Shown here: positions 45,155 to 56,845 of the stretch, one piece after another
Layout of the letters: each line of letters opens with the position of its first letter
Position numbering within the stretch: position 1 is the stretch's first letter
Source of the DNA: Clusia tigrina
Taxonomy: Eukaryota; Arthropoda; Insecta; Diptera; Clusiidae
Length of the DNA stretch: 64,000 bases
Assembly (NCBI GenBank): GCA_920105625.2
Contig: OV050030.1
Location: 82,487,400 to 82,551,399 of the forward strand
Direction: 5' to 3'
The notes under the pieces: generated by a model
The model's database searches: none
What the model was told of the DNA's origin: nothing
Seen by the model: only the letters and a program-made list of their open reading frames with translations
Program-made: the position numbers and the translations under genes

Positions 45155-47450
45155 ATGACGAAGGAAGCGCAAGGATTACTGCTGATGCAGGAGCAAATTG
45201 GAGAGGCGATTGAAAAATTTGTCCGTAATTTTAAGAAAGACGGCAGGTTACGTAAGGACAACGTGTATTACCGCAAGCGAATAACACAGTTGCAAAATCT
45301 GGGGAGAGAGTTCAACAATAATCACGGACTGTTGTTGCCTCACGCAGTTGAGTAAGGCAAAGGAAAATATTTTACGGAAAATTACGCAGACTACATAAAT
45401 AGTCTGGTCAACGAATGGGCAGATACATTTAGTTCTGAATTAGAGGAATTAGGACAACAAACTGTGAGTTTGGTTTCGCCAGACGAGGAAGTAAGGAACA
45501 GATTGCAATCAATGCAGTCAGAGGTGGAACTGTTTACTGGGAAAATAGTTGACCAGTTCGAAGCGAGTACGAGTAGGGAAGAAGCTCAGGAATTGTGGAA
45601 GCAGGCGAATGCCGGAGGAGCTGTGTCACCATTAGAAGTAGCGGATCAAGCCTTTACGGCAATCCAAAGAAGAACAGAAGAAAAGTTATTCAGTTTTCAT
45701 AAGAAAACAGAAGATTTGAGAGCACAAAAAGAGTATCTTGAGAAGAAGGTAAAGGAACTTTCTCAGAGATTGACGGAAACAGAGGAAGCAGCATCGCTGT
45801 TGGAAAAGGAATGTGCGGAATTGAAAAAGGACGGGCGACCAATAGGACCTCACTGAATAGGGAGAGATCAAAATCAGCATCAGCTGGATTTACGCAGACA
45901 GTATTGACATTACCTCCGGAAGTACGTTGGCCGGAGTATCTAACACCAGAAGGGATAAGCCGCATGGTAAAGCCAAAATTAGTACTTAATGAAGAAAGGC
46001 AAGCGGAATTTTTGTTTGGCGCATCTGAAATCGGTGTCGAGCGTTTTTCTCCGGGAAGCCCGATAAATAATAAAAATCAGGGATATCCGCCAAAGGAGCC
46101 GGAAGCAGTAATAGTTCAGCAAAGTTCCGATACTGTGGACAGTATTTCGCCTGTACGAACAAACGATCGAAGACTAATTAGTTTGAATCCGTCACTGGCC
46201 AATTACGTCTCAGATTTGGGAGAAGAGAATTTGGAAACTACCAAAGAGATTAATAAAGCTAAGGTTTTACCAGCAATTGAGAAAACACAAAGCTATAAAA
46301 TGGGCATTCCGCAAGTTGCTCATGCGGTGGAGAAGTTGGTGCCCATGTTCTCAGGAGTCGAGTTGTATGACCTGAGAACTGAGATCCGGCGCTTCAAATA
46401 AGGCTGTGAGCTAGCGCAACAGAGTGTTCCGGAAGCGGACGGGGAACATTTAATAAAGTGTATTAGGCAAAGAACCACAGGTGATGCGATTGATTTACTG
46501 GTGCATAGCTCAGTAAGCACCCTGGCAGATTTATATGTACTTTTGGATAGGACGTATTTAAAACAAAAGTCATACGACTGTCTCGTTCGGGAAATTCAGG
46601 AATCAACTCAGACACCGGGGGAGGAATTGAGAGCCTGGGGACGAAGGCTCCAGTCTCTGGGGAACGCTGCTGAGACGGAAGCCAACAGGCAGTTTCCAGA
46701 AAATGTTGCAGCATACAAGGCTCAAGTAGAACGGACTATGATTTCTGTGTTCAAGGCAGGCCTGATAAATAGGGATTTAGCTAATTATACTCTTACTCTC
46801 ACGCCGAGGAGTATGGCAGAGCTAGTGGAAGCGGTCTCGTCCGCTGAAGCAGCAATACAACAACGAACGACAACAGGTGGAATCTGCTGGACGAATGCTC
46901 CAGCAGAGGTAGGAACAGTACACCAGCAAAACAGATGTGGAGTCTGTAGATTGATGGTCCAATTTCCGCAACAAAGAGACCAAGAATTCTTGGTTGAGAG
47001 GTTTCAGCCAAGGAAACCCATTTGCTCATTCTGCCATAAGCCAGGTCATACAAGGGATGAATGTGTTACACGCAAAAACACGTCCTATTTTATGGAGTGC
47101 CAAACATATGGTCATGAGGCAAGTAGACAGTGCCAAGTAGACACTAAATGGGATCAAAGTAGAAGGTAGCCAGCAACGGGATGCCCGGTTCCACCCTTGA
47201 GGGACAGTAGGCGTAATTTCAGTAGTCCCCGCGTTAACCAAAGAAGAAATTTTTTCAAAACTGGGAGTGGTCAGCAGCGACCAAATTGGGATTCCAGAAG
47301 TGAACAAAGGATAAGCAACACCAAACAGGGGTTAAGATGCTTCTCATGTGGACAGATGGGACATCGGGCAGCGGAATGCAGGGATAGACAATCCCAACAA
47401 AGGAACCAAGGAAACTTCCAGCGGCCCAGTCGAGGCCAGTAGACTGGAAA
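45155..47450 (+). pseudogene. gag: Gag, copy B-right
   Basis: The ATG at about 45155 (MTKEAQGLLLMQEQ) is chosen by similarity to copy A gag. TAA at about 45353 ends the first piece. A Glu/Lys/Ala-rich coiled-coil-like region (45464-45856), PPEVRWPEYLT piece (45811-46401) and capsid-like piece (46501-47169; ADLYVLLDRTYLKQKSYD, TPRSMAELVEAVSS) follow. CCHC knuckles are CSFCHKPGHTRDEC (about 47025) and CFSCGQMGHRAAEC (about 47338). It lacks the minisatellite of copy A. Confidence 0.84.
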
Positions 47451-47582
47451 GCCAAAAGAAAGAGAGTAATAATTAGGCCGGAAGTACGTGGGACTAGTAA
47501 TGTAGGAACTACAGTCCAGGAGAAGGAGGAGCAAGAGGCTCTCCAGTATCACGAAGAGTTAGGGAATGGATACACGTCCATA

Positions 47583-48008
47583 TTGGTAACAAAAGGTGGT
47601 TGCTTCGCTATGAGCAGGATAGGTGATGCCTTCATCGAGATGCCCTGCGAGGAGGCGGTGAGTGGAAAGCTAGTGCTATTAGTAGATTCAGGGGCGGAAA
47701 CTAGCCTCGTAAAATCTAGTGTTTTACGGAAGGGGCTAGACATTAATCAAATGGACTTAAGAACGCTTAACGGAGCGTTTGAAGGTTGCATCAGGACACT
47801 GGGATCGCTCAGAATAGGGCAGAGTGAAGTTAAGGGCATGAGTTTTAGAGTGCATGCAGTGGAATTGGATAGGGAAGGTATCCCGGCCGCGATAATTGGG
47901 AGGTATATTGCCGCGATAATCATTGGGGCCGCACCATACTGGATGCGCCCGAGAAGCAGTTATCATTTTATGATGATAATAAGAATAAAATTCTTACTCT
48001 TCCATTAA
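47583..48008 (+). pseudogene. pol: Protease region of pol, copy B-right
   Basis: 141 residues with the retropepsin active site VDSGAETSLV at about 47683 and a later hydrophobic IIGRY...AAIIIG. A local duplication (TATATTGCCGCGATAATC-like) near 47890-47930 shifts the frame before the RT N-terminus. Otherwise protease-typical. Confidence 0.82.
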
Positions 48009-48028
48009 AGTCATGGCAGGAAGGAACC

Positions 48029-49602
48029 GTGAATAGGGTTAAGTATTGTATGGAGGTGGTGAATGCAAGGTCAACCAGAGTAGTTACTATGCATGTAAAT
48101 ACGAAACTTAGGACTGTTGTTTTACACAAGCAGCAGCTAGCGGTGGGCGTATATATAGGGGAGACCATAACGCACGTTGACAAGGGTAAGGTGTACGCTT
48201 GCGTACTCAACGCATCGGAAAAGGACTACCTGATGGATGAGGATTTTAGGCCCAACTTCACTAGCTATGATAATATTAAAGAACCGATTTATAGATCGGT
48301 TAAAGAAATTAAGCAAGTAGATATAAGGAAAAGAATGGAGAGAGTGATAGAATCACTGAAGTTAGACCCAAGCGTAAATTCAGAAGAGAAGCCATCAATA
48401 GAAGCTATTTGTGCGTCATTCCATGAAATATTTTTGCTGGAAGGAGACCAGTTGACATATACACCAGAGGTAGAGCATCAAATACCCACTAGAATGGATC
48501 AAGCACCAATTAACCAGAAACAGTACAGATTGCCGCAAGCTCACAAAGATGAGGTAAATAGGCAAGTGGAAGAAATGTTAAAAGATAACATAATTTCACC
48601 GAGTATTTCGCCTTGGAACTCGCCAATAATTTTGGTACCAAAGAAGGGAGGTGCTCAGGGTCAGAAGAAGTGGAGAATGGTCGTTGATTTTAGGAAATTG
48701 AACGACGCCACTATCAAGCAGGTGTTCCCGATACCAAAGATAGAAGAGATACTGGATCAATTGGGACACAGTAGATATTTTTCTACACTTGATTTAGCGA
48801 GTGGCTACCACCAAGTTCTGGTGGATACCCAAGATAAGCAGAAAACCGCGTTCAGCACCGGTTTGGGGCATTATGAGTTTAATAGAATGCCGTTTGGATT
48901 AACAGGAGCACCGGCTACCTTCCAACGGCTAATGAGCCATGTGCTGGCAGGCTTGCAAGGGTTAGATTGTTTTGTGTATCTGGATGATATTGTAATTTAT
49001 GGGAAGAACTTGCAGCAGCATTCGCAACGCTTTTGCAAGGTGCTCCAGGAATTACGAGAACACAATTTGAAATTGAACACGGAGAAGTGTCAATTTTTGC
49101 GAAGAGAAGTGGTTTCTTTAGGCCATCGTTGCTCAGAGGCAGGCGCACTGCCAGACCCGCAGAAGGTGGAATGCGTTAAAAATCTAGCGATTCCGAGAAA
49201 CAGAAAGGAAGTGCAAGCATTCCTAGGACTAGTGAACTATTATAGAAAGTTCGTGGAAGGACTAGCTGGAATTGCGTTGCCAATTAATAAGTTGCTACGA
49301 AAAGAAGCAAAGTTCGAATGGACAGAGGGATGTCAGCAAGCATTCGAGAGGCTACAGGAAATAATTAACTCGCCACCGATTTTGGCGTACCCCGACTTTG
49401 AGCAAACTTTTTTGTTGACCACTGATGCTAGCAATGAAGCATTAGGGGCAGTATTGTCACAAGGGGAAGTCGGTAATGACCGACCAATAGCATTCGCAAG
49501 CAGAGCGCTTAGCGAAACGGAGAAGAGATACTCCACAATAGAGAAGGAATTTCTAGCCATAGTGTGGGCTACGAAGAATTTTAGGGCATATCTGCTAGGA
49601 CG
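48029..49602 (+). CDS. pol: RT and RNase H, copy B-right, cut by Transib
   Basis: The longest intact pol frame in the window: about 525 element-derived residues. It holds the RT fingers (WRMVVDFRKLNDATIKQVFPIP), GYHQ, FGLTGAPATFQRL, catalytic YLDD at residues 317-320, the connection region (FLGLVNYYRKFVEGLAG), and RNase H starting with TTDASNEALGAVLSQ (Asp 466) and STIEKEFLAIVWATKNFRAYL. The frame then runs into the Transib terminus at 49603 and ends in it at 49678. It resumes after 52778. Compared with copies A and C it keeps consensus residues and lacks the ~26-base deletion of A. Confidence 0.9.
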
Positions 49603-49678
49603 CACACTGGGGATTTCGCGGAAAAAAGTCATATTGTCTTCATGCAATATGATGTGGTATTTTGAAATTAAAGACTGA

Positions 49679-50449
49679 ATGGTACAGTCAAATAAAAAAC
49701 AATTACTTCAATCTGACTGGTAGTTTTCTTTTTATGCCGTTTCAAACTCCGAACTTGTATGTTTTACCGAACTAACTTAATATAAACCTAAGAATTTCAA
49801 GACGAATATTATTTTACTATGTGAGCTAACGTGTTTTTTTAATCTTTTATTTAAAGTAGGATATATCAATATACTAAAATTGAAAAAATAAACTCTGCAG
49901 AGACTTAATTTAAAAGTTTTTTTTTTATGAACTTATAACTAAAATCCCGTTTTTTCCAAACATTTCGATCTGAAATTTTAGCTGTACTTGCCTATGTTTG
50001 GAAATCACTACTAATACATTGATTCATATCTGTTCTTACATTTTTAATCAATTTCAACTGCGGCCAGGTGCGCCTTTCAATAAAACTTATATTTTTTATA
50101 TTGTATATTATATTTTTTATATCTTTTTTTATATTTATTTATTTTTTTTTAATTCAAAGAGAACGTGTTAAAAGAAGTTGTGTTATTAAAAGAGTTTTAC
50201 GACTGTTCATGATTGCGCTAATTTTTTGCCCCATGTCCATTGCTATAAAACGTTCACACAGCTGTAAACTATTGACAGCAGTTGATTGACATACATAAAA
50301 TTTTTTTCTCTCCCTTCTTGAAGTGTGTGATAAGTAACAGTGAAAAGAAAATTGAAAGTCAAACACAATCTAAATAGTTACAAGTGATTTCGAAATAAAA
50401 ATAATTTACATTATAACAAACAAAAAACAATTAACAATAAACAACGACA
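49679..50449 (+). other. Transib 5' noncoding region
   Basis: A+T-rich, with no credible protein. The transposase start is at 50450, in a run of A-rich sequence (ACAATGG context). No TATA box stands out clearly enough to annotate. Confidence 0.5.
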
Positions 50450-52126
50450 ATGGAAATTTTTTCTATTTCACATGGGGTTTTATGCTCGATGCTTCGGGAA
50501 TTTGACAAAGACAGAACAAAATTAAAACAGTGTTTGCAACAATCGTACATTGGCTTAAACGAAAATAGAGCATGTGAAATTTTGGATGCAATATATAAAA
50601 TATTTTACTCTGTATTTAAACAAAAATGGCAGGATTGTTATCGTAAGATCTCCCGATTTGAAACAAAATATGCAAATTGGGTTGAAGGCACATTTACAAT
50701 TAAGTTTTCTGAGGCTGAATGTTCTACCAGTTCGGGACTTGGTCGGCCACGCAAATCGTTTGAGGAGTGCTGTGATCGCGCCAAACGATACAAAAGGGAT
50801 GAAGTACGTGCTACGTTTCCTCAAGAAGTAATTGATTTTGCTTCTAGTATTTCAAAATCTAACCACAAAACTTGTGCATTAAAAACTTTGGGGATGTTTA
50901 AAAAGCTTGAACTTACAAAAGAGAAATACGAGTATCTAATGCATTGGTTACAAAGTGAAGGGTATAACATACTTGTACCATACAAAGAACTCACGAACCA
51001 AAAAACTAACAGTTGTCCTCAAGGAATTTCTATTACTGAAAGTTCAGGTAGTGTACCTCTGCAAAATTGGTTGGACCATACCGCTAAAAGAATCCTAGAG
51101 ACCAAGTCAGTACAAGAAATAAACAAAATTGAAAGCGGAAATCTAACAATGTACTGTAAATGGGGCTGTGATGGGGCATCTAGTCAAAGCGAATACCAAC
51201 AGACCTTTTCAGATGATAAAATTTCTGACTCCCATTTATATATGACATCAGTTGTACCACTTAAATTATCATTAAGTGATGACATTAATAAAGTAGTATG
51301 GAACAACAATAAACCTTCTTCCACACAGTATTGCAGAACACCACAGTTTGCATGCATTAAAGAGACACCTCAAGTTATAAGAGAAGAAAAGGGAAGAGTC
51401 GATGAGGAGATATCGCAACTAAAACAATTTGAGTTAACAGTAAATAATCGTAACTTTAAGGTAAAACATCAACTATATTTTACAATGATTGACGGCAAGA
51501 CAGCACAATCAGTAACAGAAACACCAGCAGCATCTTCTTGTTTTATTTGTGGAGCCACAACATCCAAGATGAATAAAATCCAAGAAGTTCAAGCTATGCC
51601 CGTAAATGAACAAGCACTGCAATTTGGTATGTCACCTCTTCATGCGCGTATTAAGCTGATGGAGTGTCTTTTGCATGTAGTATATAATATTGAATTTAAA
51701 CGTGGGAGAGTCGACTTAAATACTCGTCCGATAAGAGAAGCCCGAAAAGGTTTGATAAACCGTGAACTTAAAGATAAAATTGGCATACAGGTTGATACTG
51801 TTAAGCAAGGCACTGGTACGACAAATTCAGGAAATACGTCACGAAGATTCTTTGGTAATCCTGCTTTGATTTCCGAAATCACGGGTCTAGATGCAGGCAT
51901 AGTCAAAAGGTTTTCAATAATTCTCGAAGCAATAACAATCACCGAGGCAATGGATCCCAAAAAATTTGGTGATTTTTGTCTGGAGACGGCAAAAGAGTTT
52001 GTTGCACTGTACGAGTGGTACAATATGCCAGCTACACTCCACAAAATTCTCATTCATGGGAAAGATATAATTGAAAACTGTATTTTTCCTGTAGGCTTAC
52101 TATCCGAAGAGGCACAAAGACTATAA
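50450..52126 (+). CDS. Transib transposase (RAG1-like core), C-terminal frameshift
   Basis: 558 codons. N-terminal motif GRPRKSFEECCDRAKRYK (residues about 99-116), first catalytic region KWGCDGASSQSEYQ (Asp 241), PSSTQYCRTPQF, second catalytic region TMIDGKTAQSVTET (Asp 348), zinc-binding-like CFICGATTSK, then SPLHARIKLMECLLH, GTTNSGNTSRRFFGN, WYNMPATLHKILIHG and LLSEEAQ near residue 555. The 107-residue spacing of the two Asp residues is close to that of RAG1 (D600, D708). A small deletion at about 52117 shifts the frame, giving an early stop at 52124. The expected C-terminal ~58 residues are readable in another frame to 52295. One indel is the only clear lesion. Confidence 0.93.
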   Translation: MEIFSISHGVLCSMLREFDKDRTKLKQCLQQSYIGLNENRACEILDAIYKIFYSVFKQKWQDCYRKISRFETKYANWVEGTFTIKFSEAECSTSSGLGRPRKSFEECCDRAKRYKRDEVRATFPQEVIDFASSISKSNHKTCALKTLGMFKKLELTKEKYEYLMHWLQSEGYNILVPYKELTNQKTNSCPQGISITESSGSVPLQNWLDHTAKRILETKSVQEINKIESGNLTMYCKWGCDGASSQSEYQQTFSDDKISDSHLYMTSVVPLKLSLSDDINKVVWNNNKPSSTQYCRTPQFACIKETPQVIREEKGRVDEEISQLKQFELTVNNRNFKVKHQLYFTMIDGKTAQSVTETPAASSCFICGATTSKMNKIQEVQAMPVNEQALQFGMSPLHARIKLMECLLHVVYNIEFKRGRVDLNTRPIREARKGLINRELKDKIGIQVDTVKQGTGTTNSGNTSRRFFGNPALISEITGLDAGIVKRFSIILEAITITEAMDPKKFGDFCLETAKEFVALYEWYNMPATLHKILIHGKDIIENCIFPVGLLSEEAQRL

Positions 52127-52295
52127 AAAATATCGCCTCAGACACTCCAGAAAATGCAGTCGAATTGCCACGAACACAGATATTATGCACCGAATGATGC
52201 TAACGTCTGATCCCATGATCTCACATTTGACTCCTTCGTTTATCCACAAAAGGCATAGTGATATAAGCGACGAAGTGAAGGCTATGTTAGAATAA
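52117..52295 (+). pseudogene. Displaced C-terminus of Transib transposase
   Basis: In the frame shifted from the main gene, about 58 codons follow (YRLRHSRKCSRIATNTDIM, then SDPMISHL) and end in TAA at 52293. This basic, Arg/Lys-rich segment followed by SDP is the usual Transib C-terminus, so the truncation is a single local deletion next to the acidic motif that carries the third catalytic residue. Confidence 0.8.
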
Positions 52296-52320
52296 TAATA
52301 CATAATAATAATTAAATTTA

Positions 52321-52670
52321 TATGAAAAATTCGTTTGTTTTTATATGGGCGGTATATGATGGGCGTGGCCGATTTTAATGAAACTTTCACAATTTTTTCA
52401 TTTTGTTAATTGTAATGTCTGTGCTAAATTTCAACATGTTCGGAGCAAAAGAAAAAATTTTGTATGAAAAATTCGTTTGTTTTTATATGGGCGGTATATG
52501 ATGGGCGTGGCCGATTTTAATGAAACTTTCACTACTCTTTCATTTTGTTAATTGTAATGTCTGTGCTAAATTTCAACCTGTTCGGAGCAAAAGAAAAAAT
52601 TTTGTATGAAAAATTCATTTTGAGTTATATGGGCGGTATATGATGGGCGTGGCCGATTTTAATGAAAATT
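52321..52670. repeat. 142-bp tandem repeat near the Transib 3' end
   Basis: Units start at 52321, 52463 and 52605 (TATGAAAAATTC...); the third is partial. Each contains ATGGGCGGTATATGATGGGCGTGGCCGATTTTAATGAAA-type sequence. Noncoding. Subterminal repeats in DNA transposons can bind transposase or host proteins; no evidence here beyond position. Confidence 0.9.
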
Positions 52671-52778
52671 TATATTTTTCTTAATAACGTTAATTAAGTG
52701 CTAGCAGCCAAGTTTTATCACTCTACGATCATTCCTTATAATTTTTTCCCAGTAATGTATGAAGCCATCCCCACTGTG

Positions 52779-54167
52779 GGACGCCCATTTGAGATATACA
52801 CTGATCACCAGCCGTTGAGAGGCATAGCCAATTTGAAAGACCAAACGTGAAGGCTAGCCAGGTTCAGACACAAGTTGTCTGAGTATGATTTTGAAATCAT
52901 GTACAAACCTGGGAAGAAGAATCTGAATGCGGACGCACTCAGCAGAGTACCGCAGGCACAGAAGGTATCAGTAGTACAAACGAGGGCCAAAGCACGGTCA
53001 GATAAGGAGAAGGCCGAGAGAATTCAAGGGGATAAAACAGATGCTACAAGAGATGTTAGCAATGCGGGTTTCGATGCCAATGAGCAAACAGCCAGTAGTG
53101 TGGAATGGCTGGAGTATAAAAAAGATATCCAGGCTGTGTTAAAGGGTTTCCATGATTCACCTCTAGGTGGACACCAGGGATTCTGGAGAACCCATGACAG
53201 AATTAGGCGAGTATACGGATGGAAAGGTATGCTCAAGGACATTAAAAAATATATAAAGAGTTGTACAAAATGTCAGGCCAACAAAAGTTCATGGCTGACA
53301 AAGATGCCAATGGTGTTACCTGATACACCAAAACAGCCATTTGATAAAGTTCATATGGATATTGTAGGTATTTTACCTGAGACAGTTTCGGGAAATAAAT
53401 ACATTTTGACGTTCCAAATTGATTTCTGAAAGTATATGGCGTGCGTGGCTATACCCGATGCTGAAGCAAGTACGGTGGCCAAGGCATTCTTTGATGAAAT
53501 AATAGCACGGTACAACATACCTAAGGTTTTGATAACCGACAATGGTTCCAATTTTGTATCGAAATTATTCTCAGAAACTTGTAAAATGCTGGGAATCAAG
53601 AAGGTGCACATAACACCATATCATCCACAGGCGAATGGCTCATTGGAACGTAGTCATCGACCTCTGGCCGAGTACTTGCGCAGTTTTGCCAAGGAAGACG
53701 GCTCGAATTGGGATCAATGGTTGACCACTGCAATGCATGTACACAACAATACTGTACATGTATCAACGAAGGAAACTCCGTTTAGAACATTCTACGGGTT
53801 TGATTTTAACATGCCAGCAAATTTGAAGCGCAAATGTGCGCCTGTATACAATACTGTTGACCCGAATAAAGTGCAAAAGTATCAGTTACAGCGAGCGCAC
53901 GAATTGGTTAGAGAAAACTAGGATAGCGCTAAACGAGTAGCCAGGGAAGCCTACAATAAGCTACTAAACCCACTAGTTTTTAAAGTGGGTGACCAGGTAC
54001 TAATGAAGAATCAGGCTAGGAGAAACAAATTCTCACCTGTGTGGATAGGTCCGTATGTAGTAGCAGAGATCCGAAGCCCAGTTACAACAGTCGTAACCAT
54101 TAAGGGCAAAAATAAAAAGGTACATAATAATTTGTTGAAATCATTCCACATTAGACCACGCGACTAA
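52779..54167 (+). pseudogene. pol: RNase H end and integrase, copy B-right
   Basis: After the Transib, RNase H continues (IYTDHQPL; TGA at about 52847), then the tether (DFEIMYKPGKKNLNADALSR) and integrase: GGHQGFWRTHDRI, CTKCQA, HMDIVGI, then TGA at 53427, AEASTVAKAFFDEI, LITDNGSNF with the second Asp, and HPQANGSLERSH with the Glu, followed by TAG near 53921 and VGDQVLMKNQARR (53985-54167). This copy keeps the five bases lost in A and C and the consensus DNGSNF. Only three stops interrupt it. Confidence 0.87.
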
Positions 54168-55244
54168 AGACATGTGTTAATAGTGTTTTACAAATGTTAA
54201 CACAAGAGTAACAATGTAAACATGTACGTGTGTGTATCAAATAACACACCCAGCGCCGATTTTCAGAGCCAATGCCAGTAAAAGTGTGCCACTTAAACTC
54301 GGGCAAGTAAAATTGACGTAATGAAAATCTGCTTATTAAGCACTATTGCCGAATGAAGACAGTAGAGAAAAATATTTTTTTTGTTTTAAATATGAAATAA
54401 TAATAAGCGGGTTCATTGCACGTATTTAAAAAATAAAATAAAATAATAAGACAGTCGTGGGTAAGTAATATAAGACTTCGAATATGTTCATACATACATA
54501 CGGCGGTTAATTAAATGAAAGCAGTAGCGCCGGCACCGTTGGTGAAGTAAATATATATGTATGTAACTGTATAATGTACAGAATGAATGTACGAGGGAAT
54601 ATTTAAAGAAGTAAGTATTCTAGTTATAGGAATGGGTATGGCCATATAAGTAAGTATGTAGGGACATATGAATACGAATTGGGAATTTGCAGATACTGCA
54701 GCAGGCTATATGTAGATATACATAGGTTTTAACTGTTTATTGATTAGGAAATTAGCGTATGGAAATTTGAATAAATGTATATGTTGGGATATAAATGTAT
54801 GTATGTATTCATATACGAGCTAATTACAGGATGGAAAATAGAATTGTTAATGGATATATACATATCAGGCTAGAAGTAAATTTAAATAAAAAGTAATTGT
54901 ATGCGATGAAAGATATAGTCATGCAATGGACAAAGTTTTGACACAAACGGGACTATTTTATATAATCTGGTTTTTGTCGGAGGACCAATGAATTGGTTCA
55001 AAACTGAAATGAGTGATAACTCACGTGTTGAAAAAGAGCACGAAAAATTAATCAGAGCAAAACTGATGTCCTATATGGCTATGAAAACACATAGTCCAGT
55101 CCTCTTTTCCTCTAGGATGCAGTAGCGAATCCAAGAATGTAGGGGGAAAAGACGAGTGGACGCAAATTGAATGATATAGCATTCAATTATAGAAAAAGCA
55201 TGTTGTAGAAATATTGTTTTTTGTTTATATATTCAGGAATAGCG
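54168..55244 (+). other. Pol-env spacer of copy B-right, with splice-acceptor-like site
   Basis: Noncoding, A+T-rich, homologous in blocks to copy A (22448-22795, 23667-24347) and copy C. It lacks the antisense cassette of A. A pyrimidine run ending in TCTAG (to 55115) matches the possible env splice site of A. An env-like ATG follows at 55245 but its frame stops after a few codons. Confidence 0.6.
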
Positions 55245-56340
55245 TATGTTTAAGAGAAGTTAAAGATTAACAAAATTATAATCTGTGTAAAAGTTCAGCT
55301 TAAAATTAAAGATACTTTAGAAAATAATTAATTATTTAAAATCTAACTTAATAATGAAATAAGTGTTATAATAAAAAAAATACAAATCATACTAAATAGA
55401 AAATTATACCCAAGAGTATATATAGTACATATAGTGTATTTATTTAAATATTATATAATTTTGAAATTCATTTATTAAATTGACTTATGAAATGTTTGAC
55501 AAAAATTAAACATAGAAGAAATATCAAACTAAAATGTATACTAGAAAATTAAGAAAATTATTATAGGTGTTCTCTATATAGCTCTGATGATGTGAAGCGA
55601 AGCAGGAAGTTCCGGGAACAGCGGATATCGGAAGACGGTGCGGACTAAAAGACCAACGTAGTATTCGGAAATATGCGTTTTTGAAAAACAGAGATTTTTG
55701 GCGGTTATCTAAGGTTTGTGACCCCAAGGATGCCAACATATTAGATTGGGGATGAATGGCGACGGATGTAATTTTAATTTTGCGAAGCGGGATATGGCCG
55801 CAGCATTTGAACGGGTTGTGGATGAGTTCTTGGGTAAAAGCTTAAGGTGGGTGACTGAAACCACCACCAAATAAAATAAGCAGCGGAGATTTGGCTCACG
55901 GAAGTTAATTGCTTCATTGAATTATATGTCCAATCTAGGGTATGAACATATGAAATGTGATTTACATATGATTTAATACAAGAGGAAACAGAGTACACAA
56001 ATTACATCATTAAACGTGTATCTCAGAAAAATACCGATTCTCTCCACATCAAAGCCAAACGATGTCAAATACCATTATGAGGAAGCTCAAGAGAAACACT
56101 TCCACCACAAAACGCATTGCTGCACATTAAGAAGGAGTATTGTAATCTCTCATGTATTCCAAATGTTTTTTACAAGTTGAATACTATAAGCAGAGGCAGT
56201 ACCACCTACAGCCGTGGGGCACGCTAGATAAATGGAAAGAAGAAGGCCACTAAAAGCAAAGTTTTAATGGCAAACCAAATCGCCAACCTATAACATCTTT
56301 GTACGTACCGATCCAGAAAGAAGTGGGGGTATGCAGAGTT
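55245..56340 (+). other. Unassigned DNA in place of env, copy B-right
   Basis: About 1.1 kb where env is expected. Apart from the first ~15 bases it does not match the env of copy A, and I see no coding region or recognised element. Composition is A+T-rich to 55560, then more balanced. It ends at a segment shared with copy C (GTTCATCGAGGGA at about 56336). Confidence 0.5.
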
Positions 56341-56845
56341 CATCGAGGGATTTCACTCCGTCAACGGCAGCCGTCAACCAGATCAGCAATTAGCAGAAGT
56401 ATAACGTAAGATTTTAGATATAAATATCATAGGAGAATATAAGATCTTAAGTATAGGATTAAATTGTATTATCGCTAGTTGTTGAAAATTGTATATACGC
56501 CACTGAGAAAAGAGTCGATGAAAGGCCAAATATAAAAAGGGTAATATAAAAAAAAGATGGAAATAAAAGAACAAAATAAAACAAAAGGAAAAAAAAGTAG
56601 AAAAAAGAATGGAAATAAAATAACAAAATAAAACAAAAGAGGAAAAAGAAAAGAACACAATAGTAAAAAGAACAGAATACAACATTTGAACCCAAATAAG
56701 GCGAATTTGAAAAAAGAAAAACTATACATATGTACTATAGGATTAAGAAAATGCACAGATTGTTTAAAGTGCAGAAAAGAGAAAAATATTGTAAAGATTC
56801 ATTAGAAGTTAGTTGCACTAACTTCTTTTAGAAAGAGGGGAGGGA
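56341..56845 (+). other. 3' untranslated region and polypurine tract, copy B-right
   Basis: Resumes similarity to copy A at the end of env (CAGCCGTCAACC, AGCAGAAGTATAA), then an A-rich tract and AGAAAGAGGGGAGGGA just before the LTR. No gene. Confidence 0.65.

Larger units (their letters stand above)
49603..52778 (+). mobile_element. Transib DNA transposon
   Basis: 3176 bp inserted in the RNase H part of copy B-right. Target duplication GGACG at 49598-49602 and 52779-52783; 5-bp G+C-rich duplications are typical of Transib. Termini CACACTGGGGAT (left) and, on the minus strand, CACAGTGGGGAT (right). The right end starts with CACAGTG, the consensus V(D)J recombination-signal heptamer. Internal content: 0.85 kb 5' region, transposase, 142-bp repeats. 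The host pol reading is continuous when the element and one GGACG are removed. Confidence 0.93.

Noticed and set aside
52321..52670. Regular repeats as a CRISPR-like array
   Set aside because: Units are adjacent 142-bp tandem copies without distinct spacers, within a eukaryotic DNA transposon.
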